From AM-1111 sp046302135 (lineage in GTDB: Bacteria; Bacteroidota; Bacteroidia; B-17B0; Aurantibacillaceae): 5,154 nucleotides of DNA. How positions within the stretch are numbered: the stretch's first letter is position 1; each line of letters opens with the position of its first letter. Where the stretch lies: positions 1 to 5,154 of the forward strand of contig JBKCIQ010000165.1 of NCBI GenBank assembly GCA_046302135.1, written 5' to 3'. Under the pieces are notes generated by a model. That model saw only the letters and a program-made list of their open reading frames with translations, was not told the origin of the DNA and searched no databases. The position numbers and the translations under genes are program-made. This document shows, piece after piece, positions 1 to 5,154 of the stretch.

Positions 1-601
1 AGCGGATGAAAACATCTGGAATTTCAATTGCTCTGAAAGTAAAACCTTCAGAAGCTACTCTGTACCAATAATCAATATCCTCATGACTCCTCAAATTTGT
101 ATCAAAAAATCCAACTTTATCTATAACATATTTTCTTAAAATAATAGAGGAGCCTGAACCGGTGATTGGATTTTCTTTAATGAAATCAAGTAAATTTAAA
201 TTCTTAAAATTATGTTGAGATTCAATAATTTTATCATCAACCAGCCTTTTTCTATGACTAAAAACTACATCTACATCATGTGAGAAAAAAACTTGCATTT
301 GATTTTTTATTTTGTTTTCGGACCAATAATCATCGGAATCTAAAAAAGCAACAAAATCACCTTTACACACCTTAATGCCTTCATTTCTTGATGAGGATAA
401 ACCCCCATTAGTTTTTCTAATTATTTTCAAACGTGAGTCTTTTATTTTTGACAAAAACTCAACTGAATTATCCTCCGATCCATCATCTACTACTATACAT
501 TCTAGGTTTGTATAGGTTTGCCTTAATACACTTTCAACTGCATCAAAAATAAAATCCTGATTGTTGTAATTAGGTATTATAACTGAAACTAAATGATCCA
601 T
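1..601 (-). CDS. Family-2 glycosyltransferase (GT-A fold), C-terminus cut by window edge
   Basis: Starts at the ATG at 601-599 and runs off the left edge after 200 codons without a stop. The visible part is almost the whole catalytic domain of an inverting GT2 enzyme, which moves a sugar from a nucleotide-sugar donor to a lipid-linked or glycan acceptor at the cytoplasmic face of the membrane. Visible motifs: the N-terminal strand VSVIIPNYNN (residues 5-14), the nucleotide-binding VVDDGSEDNS (37-46), GGLSSSRNEGI (66-76), the metal/diphosphate-binding FLDSDD (86-91), and HEDIDYW (173-179), whose D175 fits the catalytic base. GT2 enzymes of this sort usually run about 250-340 residues, so roughly the last fifth to third is missing. 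It follows the next glycosyltransferase after a 44-base AT-rich gap with no terminator-like hairpin, so it is probably co-transcribed. No clear Shine-Dalgarno is seen upstream. Family is confident; donor and acceptor sugars cannot be read from the sequence. Confidence 0.93.
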   Translation of the reverse strand, partial: MDHLVSVIIPNYNNQDFIFDAVESVLRQTYTNLECIVVDDGSEDNSVEFLSKIKDSRLKIIRKTNGGLSSSRNEGIKVCKGDFVAFLDSDDYWSENKIKNQMQVFFSHDVDVVFSHRKRLVDDKIIESQHNFKNLNLLDFIKENPITGSGSSIILRKYVIDKVGFFDTNLRSHEDIDYWYRVASEGFTFRAIEIPDVFIR

Positions 602-645
602 TTCTCAACTATTTTCTTAAAATGAAAAAATCAAAAACGTTCCGC

Positions 646-1605
646 TCAAATATTCAAATAAGATCCAGTTTCGAAAATTCGCGGATTTTTACGGTACAAA
701 AATTTTTTGTAAAATCTCGGCGAAATATTAATTAAAAAGCGGGAAAAGTAAAACCAAGCATTATTTCCCAAAGGAACTTTATATAATTTAATGATATCAA
801 AAAAATAAATGTCAATAGGCTTATCAACTCGCTCCGCAACAAATCTTGAAATTAAATCAAACATAATTTTTTTTTTTGTTTCCTCATTTATCGACTTAAA
901 AACCATCTTTTCCAAAGCCCAGATTACCTGCTTACTGGCATTTAAATCAACAGTTGTAGATTGACTTGAATGTCTTCTATAATAAAATGTTCTTTCATTA
1001 ATTCCAAGAAAATTACAACCAGCATCTGCGAGTTTTATCCATAATTGATAATCTTCTGCGTTCTGAATCTCTTTATCCTCTGTGAATCCACCAACCTCAA
1101 AAAAACATTCTTTCTTCATCATTACCGATGAGAGTGGTATTCTATTCCTATTTAGCAAAAGCCCAAGAAAAGTCAAGCCTGTAAATAAACCTTGAATCAC
1201 ATTTCTTTCTGTAACGCTTTCCTTGCCGGTACCTCCTTCAATACACCATCCTTGGGTAAAAACTAAATCTGGATTTTGCTTTTTAAAATAGTTAATTTGA
1301 ATTTCTATTTTATTTGGATGGTAGAGATCATCTGCATCAAGAAATGACAAATAATCACCAACTGCATGCTTAACTGCATTATTTCTTGCACAGCCCTGCT
1401 TTTTATTTTCCTGATAAAAATATTTTACTCTTTTATCTTTCAAAAAAGGTGAAACAATTTCCCTAGTCTTATCAGTAGATCCGTCATCTATAATGATTAA
1501 TTCCCAATCGGGAAAAGTTTGAATCAAAACTGAGTTTATTGCTTCAGCAATAAATTCTTCTGAATTGTAAGCAGGCATTATAACACTTACAATTGGACTA
1601 TTCAT
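646..1605 (-). CDS. Family-2 glycosyltransferase, 319 aa
   Basis: A complete GT2 enzyme for surface-glycan assembly. Motifs: VSVIMPAYNSEEF (residues 6-18), LIIIDDGSTDKT (36-47), QGCARNNAVKHAVGDYLSFLDADD (70-93, with the DxD-like pair D90/D92), and AEDYQLWIKLA (183-193) with D185 as likely catalytic base, then YYRRHSSQST (208-217). The last 100 residues are basic and aromatic (for example RFYKKFLYRKNPRIF near 297-311), suggesting peripheral membrane contact; no full transmembrane helix is evident. I chose the ATG at 1605-1603 because it sits just before the conserved first strand and overlaps the upstream stop by 8 bases (ATGAATAG). The frame stays open to a TTG at 1638-1636, which would add 11 residues and force a 41-base overlap. 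An 11-base A tract (coding strand) lies at codons 243-247. It is a different GT2 subgroup from the three genes upstream, with LDADD and DDGS rather than LNSDD and DGGS. Sugar specificity is unknown. Confidence 0.95.
   Translation of the reverse strand: MNSPIVSVIMPAYNSEEFIAEAINSVLIQTFPDWELIIIDDGSTDKTREIVSPFLKDKRVKYFYQENKKQGCARNNAVKHAVGDYLSFLDADDLYHPNKIEIQINYFKKQNPDLVFTQGWCIEGGTGKESVTERNVIQGLFTGLTFLGLLLNRNRIPLSSVMMKKECFFEVGGFTEDKEIQNAEDYQLWIKLADAGCNFLGINERTFYYRRHSSQSTTVDLNASKQVIWALEKMVFKSINEETKKKIMFDLISRFVAERVDKPIDIYFFDIIKLYKVPLGNNAWFYFSRFLINISPRFYKKFLYRKNPRIFETGSYLNI
679..723. repeat. Imperfect inverted repeat near the 3' end of the 319-aa glycosyltransferase gene
   Basis: Arms 679-692 and 709-723 can pair over most of their length (TCGC with GCGA at the base, then GATTTT with AAAATC and AC with GT), with a few bulged bases and a 16-base AT-rich loop that is itself nearly palindromic (695-711). 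It lies in coding sequence for residues around 295-309. It is not followed by a T tract on the transcribed strand, so it is not a standard intrinsic terminator. It may be a chance product of the codons used. Confidence 0.4.
1598..1605 (-). promoter_or_regulatory. ATGAATAG start/stop overlap (translational coupling site)
   Basis: The ATG of the 319-residue glycosyltransferase lies 5 bases before the end of the TAG stop of its upstream neighbour, giving an 8-base overlap in different frames. This compact junction supports the ATG at 1605 over the TTG at 1638. No convincing ribosome-binding site precedes it; the nearest purine cluster (CGGAA) is about 13 bases away. Confidence 0.6.
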
Positions 1606-2476
1606 TTGCTGACAATATTCCGAAACTTTTAATACCAAAAATCTTTTTCAACTTTTCCAAAATAAAACTCAAAATTTTAATTGGTAATTTTTTGTATCCA
1701 CTTTTTACAAAAACATTAAAACGAAAAAAAAAATAATTCAAGTGATACCGTATTTTGTACATCAAACTTTTTTCACTTAAATAATTACCAGTTACCAAAC
1801 GCCATTCCGGAGTAAATTTTTCAAATGAATAAGCTGAACCTGACTTGGACTCGGGATGAATAAGATAGTTTGAAAGGATAGCATCTGATTTAACGAACCT
1901 TGTTAATTTTGTCATTTGTAGCCAAAAATCCAAGTCCATTGCATAGTTTAAATTCTTATTAAGTAAATTAGTTTTATCCTGTATATTTTTACTCCAAAAT
2001 ATTGAAGGTTGAGGAGGAAGAAAACCACCTTTCCAATATTCTAAAAGCGAATCTTCATCCATGTTTTCAGGAATAATAACCTGGTCTTTTTTAATGTTTC
2101 CAATTTTATCAACCTTATAAATATTACAACCACCATAAACAAGACCTACTGTGGGATTTAAACTAAAAATATCTAAAACTTTTTTTAAAGCACCCGGCTC
2201 ATAATAATCATCTGAATTTAACCATGCAATGATACTACCGGTGGCTTTTTTTAACCCTTTATTTATAGCGTCAGCCTGACCATTATCAACTTCACTTATC
2301 CAATAAGTTAAATAGGCTTCATATTTCTTTATAATATCAACAGAACCGTCTGTACTACCTCCGTCAATAATAATATACTCCAAATTAACATCCTTTTGAT
2401 TAATAACAGACAAAATAGTTTTTTCAAGATACTTTGCTTGGTTAAAAGACGGGGTTATAATAGAAAATTTTGTCAT
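1598..2476 (-). CDS. WfgS-like family-2 glycosyltransferase, 292 aa (third of a tandem trio)
   Basis: A complete GT2 enzyme resembling the WfgS/WfeV O-antigen glycosyltransferase group. Motifs: FSIITPSFNQAKYLE (residues 4-18), YIIIDGGSTDGS (34-45), YWISEVDNGQADAINKG (58-74), IIAWLNSDDYYEPG (82-95), QPSIFW (156-161), and MDLDFWL (180-186) with D181 as likely catalytic base. Asn in place of the first Asp of the DxD-like motif is normal for this group. The C-terminal 60 residues are rich in Lys and aromatics, suiting peripheral membrane attachment. The ATG at 2476-2474 is preferred: it shares one base with the stop of the upstream gene (TGATG), a typical coupling arrangement. A TTG one codon earlier is possible but has no support. 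A run of ten T (coding strand) falls at codons 248-251. Residues 3-97 align without gaps to the two upstream glycosyltransferases at about two thirds identity by eye, while the C-terminal halves differ. Donor and acceptor are unknown. Confidence 0.95.
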   Translation of the reverse strand: MTKFSIITPSFNQAKYLEKTILSVINQKDVNLEYIIIDGGSTDGSVDIIKKYEAYLTYWISEVDNGQADAINKGLKKATGSIIAWLNSDDYYEPGALKKVLDIFSLNPTVGLVYGGCNIYKVDKIGNIKKDQVIIPENMDEDSLLEYWKGGFLPPQPSIFWSKNIQDKTNLLNKNLNYAMDLDFWLQMTKLTRFVKSDAILSNYLIHPESKSGSAYSFEKFTPEWRLVTGNYLSEKSLMYKIRYHLNYFFFRFNVFVKSGYKKLPIKILSFILEKLKKIFGIKSFGILSANE

Positions 2477-2478
2477 CA
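2474..2478 (-). promoter_or_regulatory. TGATG stop/start overlap (translational coupling site)
   Basis: The stop of the middle WfgS-like glycosyltransferase (TGA, 2478-2476) shares its last base with the ATG of the next one (2476-2474). This junction decides the start of the downstream gene in favour of the ATG over the TTG one codon earlier. Coupling is inferred from the arrangement. Confidence 0.7.
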
Positions 2479-3357
2479 AAGTGTCGACATCACGGATTTT
2501 ATTTCATTTTCACTGTATTTACCATATTTTTCACTCTTAAGGAATTTAAGTATATCAATATAACTTTTAGACTGACCCAAAAATGAAAAAAATTTACTGA
2601 TTAATTTGTAAGAAAAATCATTACTATTTAAATTTTCATTCATTAATTTTTCAAATAAGTCTGCATACTTTGAACCTGATTCTTTATAAATTTTAAGTAG
2701 CTCCAATTGTCTAGAATTGCCACCTGTACCGGTTTTATGTTTTTCGTGTATTCGGTAAACAGATAAAACCTTTTTTCCCGAATAAAAAGAAACGCCAAGG
2801 GATTTAGCACGCAAAAACCACTCCCAATCAAAACCAAAATTTAGATCTTCCCGCAAAAAACCCACCTCCTCTAAAGTAGGTCGATTCCAAAAAGTAGAAG
2901 GTTGAATAATGTAATCAAATACTTCAAGTTCTTGTAATTTATATTTTCCTACATTACTTACATAAGTACTAGGAATACCATTTTTATATTGCAAATGGAT
3001 ACAATTCAAGTAATGTATTGTAGGACCAACAAATTTATTGAACTGCTCAGACATGTAATTTAATGATCCTGGCAGATAAAAATCATCACTATTAAGCCAC
3101 GCGATAATACTACCTGTAGACATTGCAATGCCTTTATTTATTGCGTGACTTTGACCATTATCTTTTTCACTTACCCATTTTGAAATAAATGATTCATATT
3201 TTTTAATCACATCCAAAGTTTGATCAGTACTGCCACCGTCAACAATAATATATTCTAAATTGGGATAATTCTGTCCAATTACTGACTGAATAGTCTCTTC
3301 AATGAATTCTCCCTGATTATAACTCGGAGTAATGATTGAAATCTTGGGATAGCTCAC
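2476..3357 (-). CDS. WfgS-like family-2 glycosyltransferase, 293 aa (second of a tandem trio)
   Basis: A complete GT2 enzyme, WfgS/WfeV-like. Motifs: KISIITPSYNQGEFIEET (residues 5-22), YIIVDGGSTDQT (36-47), WVSEKDNGQSHAINKG (61-76), IIAWLNSDDFYLPGS (84-98), QPSTFW (152-157), and FDWEWFL (176-182) with D177 as likely catalytic base. After residue 200 it has a short Gly/Thr-rich stretch (TGTGG, 209-213) and a charged helical tail that the sister genes lack. The start is the GTG at 3357-3355: the frame is closed by TAA at 3381-3379 and there is no ATG before residue 80, by which point the first conserved strand would be lost. The GTG has no clear Shine-Dalgarno. It follows the next gene upstream after 39 bases and overlaps the downstream gene by one base. 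It probably adds a hexose-type residue to the growing repeat unit, but the actual sugar is not inferable. Confidence 0.95.
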   Translation of the reverse strand: MSYPKISIITPSYNQGEFIEETIQSVIGQNYPNLEYIIVDGGSTDQTLDVIKKYESFISKWVSEKDNGQSHAINKGIAMSTGSIIAWLNSDDFYLPGSLNYMSEQFNKFVGPTIHYLNCIHLQYKNGIPSTYVSNVGKYKLQELEVFDYIIQPSTFWNRPTLEEVGFLREDLNFGFDWEWFLRAKSLGVSFYSGKKVLSVYRIHEKHKTGTGGNSRQLELLKIYKESGSKYADLFEKLMNENLNSNDFSYKLISKFFSFLGQSKSYIDILKFLKSEKYGKYSENEIKSVMSTL

Positions 3358-3367
3358 CTGATTTCTC

Positions 3368-3385
3368 TGATAAAATATTTAATCA
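3368..3385. repeat. 18-bp near-perfect AT-rich palindrome in an intergenic gap
   Basis: TGATAAAATATTTAATCA reads the same on both strands except for one mismatched pair (positions 3372 and 3381). It fills the middle of the 39-base gap between two glycosyltransferase genes, 11 bases upstream of the GTG start at 3357. It could be a protein-binding site, but in DNA this AT-rich a chance origin is plausible. Confidence 0.3.
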
Positions 3386-3396
3386 AATAAAGATTA

Positions 3397-4263
3397 TTAC
3401 TCAAAAACAAATGCATTTTTTTTCCAATTAAATACAATTGCGGGTGGACAATTCAATATTTCATTTTTAATTTTTTGTTTTTTATGCCTATTTAGGTTTA
3501 AATTTAAAAAAGAATACTGATTCCTTTTGCCAAGAAAATTTAAAGCTACTATTTCTTCTTCAGATAATTTAGTCAATCTTTTATCGAGCGACTTTTTTAC
3601 TTCAGAATTATAATCCTTCATTTTATCAATGCTTAATTGGTTTTTCGACCTCATCCTGAATGCACCCAAAATTGTTTTAGTACAATATAATCTAGCAAAA
3701 TCAAAAAAGCGAAGCCACAATTCATAATCACCAGCATACTTCAAATCAGTGTTTAGTTTTGAGCCAACTTTTTCCCACAAGCTTCTTCTCCAAAAAGTTG
3801 ATTCTTGTTGAATGTGATCAGTATCATTCATGTAAAAATCAAACTTTGACCATTTCCTGAATTGTCTCACATATACAGTTCTGTTTTTTTCATCTATTGC
3901 GGAAGGTATTCCTTGCAACCATTCAACTTCTGGAAACGAAGAAAAGATTTCACTAACAACATTAAATGATCCGGGGTGATAATAATCATCTGAATTAATC
4001 CAAGCCATTATTTCACCTGTCGAATTTTCAAAACCTTTTTGAATTGCATCATACATTCCTGAATCCTTTTCGCTGATCCAATAGGAAAAATATTTTTCGT
4101 ATTTTTTTATAATATCCAATGATCCGTCATCACTGCCACCGTCAATAATTATGTATTCTAGATTCGGATAATTTTGAGACAATACAGAATTTATGGTGTG
4201 TTCTAAATATTCTGCCTGATTATAAGAAACCGTAACTATAGATATTTTAGGTGAATTAATCAC
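3397..4263 (-). CDS. WfgS-like family-2 glycosyltransferase, 288 aa (first of a tandem trio)
   Basis: A complete GT2 enzyme, WfgS/WfeV-like. Motifs: KISIVTVSYNQAEYLEHT (residues 6-23), YIIIDGGSDDGS (37-48), YWISEKDSGMYDAIQKGF (61-78), IMAWINSDDYYHPGS (85-99), QESTFW (153-158), and AGDYELWL (177-184) with D179 as likely catalytic base. It differs from its two sisters by SGMYDAIQKG where they have NGQ..AINKG; the SGMYDA form is the one I associate with the family at large. The start is the GTG at 4263-4261, which overlaps the methyltransferase stop as GTGA (4 bases). No alternative ATG precedes the conserved first strand. The overlap implies translational coupling, so its level probably follows that of the methyltransferase. 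A run of eight A (coding strand) lies in the last ten codons, where slippage would do little harm. Family is confident; sugar specificity is unknown. Confidence 0.95.
   Translation of the reverse strand: MINSPKISIVTVSYNQAEYLEHTINSVLSQNYPNLEYIIIDGGSDDGSLDIIKKYEKYFSYWISEKDSGMYDAIQKGFENSTGEIMAWINSDDYYHPGSFNVVSEIFSSFPEVEWLQGIPSAIDEKNRTVYVRQFRKWSKFDFYMNDTDHIQQESTFWRRSLWEKVGSKLNTDLKYAGDYELWLRFFDFARLYCTKTILGAFRMRSKNQLSIDKMKDYNSEVKKSLDKRLTKLSEEEIVALNFLGKRNQYSFLNLNLNRHKKQKIKNEILNCPPAIVFNWKKNAFVFE
4260..4263 (-). promoter_or_regulatory. GTGA stop/start overlap (translational coupling site)
   Basis: Read on the minus strand, the methyltransferase TGA stop (4262-4260) is embedded in the GTG start of the next glycosyltransferase (4263-4261). 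There is no Shine-Dalgarno-like purine tract just upstream, so re-initiation by ribosomes finishing the methyltransferase is the simplest way to translate the downstream gene. The overlap is seen directly; coupling is inferred. Confidence 0.7.
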
Positions 4264-4997
4264 TGATAGTTGTTATTCAAAAAAAACTGATGATCCTTTC
4301 GTAAGAAAGTGATATCGCATTGCCAAAAAATATTATCCTTTGGTCTATGCATTATATCCACTATATCCGCAGTCCTAAAACCTAATTTATCCATATGACT
4401 TATCATCTCATTATAGAGTAAACAGTCAGCAGAAATTCGAAAATTATAGCATTCCATTATAATTACATCTGTTCTACTTAAAACTTCCTTTGCTCCTTCT
4501 AAAATCGGCAATTCGAAACCATGAGTATCAAATTTTATAAGATATCTGCCATCTATATTTCGTCTTTTTAACTCTGAATCTAAAGTCACAAGATCAACCT
4601 CTCTTCTGTTGCCTGGCGTATTTGAATCGTAAACACCACTACCATCCAAATCTTGAGTAACAACAAAACTAACTTTACCCTCTTTATCTCCAACAGCAGA
4701 ATATACAGGATGAATATTATTGTATTTTTCAGATAAAATTTTCAAATCACTCTGTCTTTCCGCCAATGGCTCAAACAAAAAAAACTTTGCGTTGGGAAAA
4801 TAATTTATTGCTTTTGCAGTCCATGTACCAGCAGCTGCTCCCAAATCAATTACCACCTCAGGATTAAATTGATTTAATTTTAAACGCCTTAAGGTTTGCT
4901 GCATTGTTTCAGCTGTATTTGAAACATTATTGAACCCACCCTTTCTCCTGACCTCAAGGCCGATCAAAGAAAAAATTTTATGAATTATTTTTTTCAT
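4260..4997 (-). CDS. FkbM-family SAM-dependent methyltransferase, 245 aa
   Basis: A Rossmann-fold, class I methyltransferase of the FkbM (Methyltransf_21) family. These use S-adenosylmethionine to O-methylate hydroxyls of polyketides or, as in many cell-surface clusters, sugars. Visible elements: motif I VIDLGAAAGTWTAKA (residues 49-63), the acidic end of strand 2 in FLFEP (73-77, E76 likely holding the SAM ribose), and the family signature LIKFDTHGFELPILEGA (153-169), followed by IIMECYNF (179-186). The length is ordinary for the family. The first 20 residues form a basic amphipathic helix (MKKIIHKIFSLIGLEVRRKG) that could dock on the inner membrane, close to the lipid-linked glycan. I chose the ATG at 4997-4995; a TTG four codons upstream is open but unsupported. 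Placed first in a run of glycosyltransferases and overlapping the next by four bases, it most likely methylates a sugar or a glycan end in the same polymer. The exact acceptor is not shown by the sequence. Confidence 0.9.
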   Translation of the reverse strand: MKKIIHKIFSLIGLEVRRKGGFNNVSNTAETMQQTLRRLKLNQFNPEVVIDLGAAAGTWTAKAINYFPNAKFFLFEPLAERQSDLKILSEKYNNIHPVYSAVGDKEGKVSFVVTQDLDGSGVYDSNTPGNRREVDLVTLDSELKRRNIDGRYLIKFDTHGFELPILEGAKEVLSRTDVIIMECYNFRISADCLLYNEMISHMDKLGFRTADIVDIMHRPKDNIFWQCDITFLRKDHQFFLNNNYQ

Positions 4998-5064
4998 TAG
5001 TAGAAACAAAGACTGGTGTATGTAAAAAAATCAAAGCAAGTAAAGTATTCTTAATTTTAAAGTT

Positions 5065-5154
5065 TTAATTTACCTTATACTTTAGAATAAAATCATCAAT
5101 ATCAAAAAACATCCTCTCGATATCTTTCAATTTTTCATCAGGAAAATCCCACCA
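5065..5154 (-). CDS. C-terminal tail of a probable CatB/Vat-like hexapeptide-repeat acetyltransferase (partial)
   Basis: Only the last 29 codons are inside the window, ending in TAA at 5067-5065; the frame is open to the right edge. The peptide starts WWDFPDEKLKDIERM and ends with an acidic/aromatic DIDDFILKY segment. From family knowledge, CatB/Vat-type left-handed beta-helix acetyltransferases end with a conserved WW(D/N)W(P/S)..KI helix after the hexapeptide repeats, and sugar O-/N-acetyltransferases of this group are common in polysaccharide clusters. The match rests on this short motif alone; the hexapeptide repeats and active-site His lie outside the window. If correct, it would transfer acetyl from acetyl-CoA to a sugar of the same glycan. 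It is 67 bases upstream of the methyltransferase ATG and probably in the same transcript. Confidence 0.65.
   Translation of the reverse strand, partial: WWDFPDEKLKDIERMFFDIDDFILKYKVN

Noticed and set aside
602..645. Possible terminator or promoter in the gap between the last two glycosyltransferases
   Set aside because: Only a 5-bp AT stem (ttttc/gaaaa) is visible, with no GC-rich hairpin and no matching promoter elements; the gap looks like a plain operon spacer.
1606..1638. N-terminal extension of the 319-residue glycosyltransferase starting at TTG 1638
   Set aside because: It would add 11 residues outside the conserved fold and a 41-base overlap with the upstream gene; the ATG at 1605 fits the family N-terminus and the compact overlap better.
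2643..2837. A 64-codon minus-strand open frame starting with TTG
   Set aside because: It lies entirely within the 293-residue glycosyltransferase gene in another frame, has no initiation signal and no recognisable protein features; it is a shadow of the real gene.
1598..4263. Asn in place of the first Asp of the DxD-like motif (LNSDD/INSDD) in three glycosyltransferases, suggesting inactivation
   Set aside because: This form is normal for the WfgS-like subgroup and is shared by all three intact paralogs, so it is not a sign of decay.
1598..4263. Direct DNA repeats at equivalent places of the three WfgS-like genes (around the DGGS and NSDD codons)
   Set aside because: The similarity is patchy at DNA level and follows conserved protein motifs; it reflects paralogy rather than a mobile or regulatory repeat.
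5010..5064. Possible Bacteroidota-type promoter (TTTG ... TAnnTTTG) upstream of the methyltransferase
   Set aside because: TTTG elements are present, but the -7-like candidate (AGTCTTTG) misses the TA and the spacing of 17 bases is shorter than the usual 19-21. Not good enough to call.
1..5154. tRNA, rRNA, CRISPR array, insertion sequence or attachment site
   Set aside because: The window is almost wholly coding with gaps of at most 67 bases; no evenly spaced repeats, transposase motifs, terminal inverted repeats or RNA-gene signatures were seen.

Overview
The window reads as the interior of a surface-polysaccharide (O-antigen, capsule or exopolysaccharide) biosynthesis cluster. All seven coding regions lie on the minus strand and are packed closely enough to form one transcription unit, transcribed from right to left. 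In that order they are: the last 29 codons of a probable CatB/Vat-like hexapeptide-repeat acetyltransferase (cut by the right edge), an FkbM-family SAM-dependent methyltransferase, three related family-2 glycosyltransferases of the WfgS/WfeV-like kind, and two further family-2 glycosyltransferases of the more general type. The last of these loses its C-terminus at the left edge.

The DNA is strongly AT-rich, roughly one third G+C by eye. None of the six visible start codons has a convincing Shine-Dalgarno sequence, and two of the six are GTG. AT-richness plus SD-poor initiation suits a member of the Bacteroidota (Flavobacteriia/Cytophagia-like). This is an inference from composition and style; nothing in the window identifies the taxon.

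Genes: 5065-5154 acetyltransferase tail; 4260-4997 FkbM methyltransferase; 3397-4263, 2476-3357 and 1598-2476 the three tandem WfgS-like glycosyltransferases; 646-1605 a fourth glycosyltransferase; 1-601 a fifth, partial. Junctions alternate between tight overlaps (GTGA, TGATG, ATGAATAG) and short gaps of 39, 44 and 67 bases. Three conventional starts differ from the longest open frames: the ATGs at 1605, 2476 and 4997 are preferred over upstream TTG codons.

Together the genes would build and decorate a repeat unit. Up to five glycosyltransferases would add sugars from nucleotide-sugar donors at the cytoplasmic face of the inner membrane, while the acetyltransferase and methyltransferase would modify a sugar precursor or the growing glycan. 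No priming transferase, Wzx flippase, Wzy polymerase or export gene is inside the window, so the pathway type cannot be decided here. I saw no RNA gene, mobile element, CRISPR array, convincing promoter or terminator. I did not find a clearly new biological system. The most notable points are the tandem set of three diverged glycosyltransferases and long homopolymer tracts inside two of the glycosyltransferase genes.
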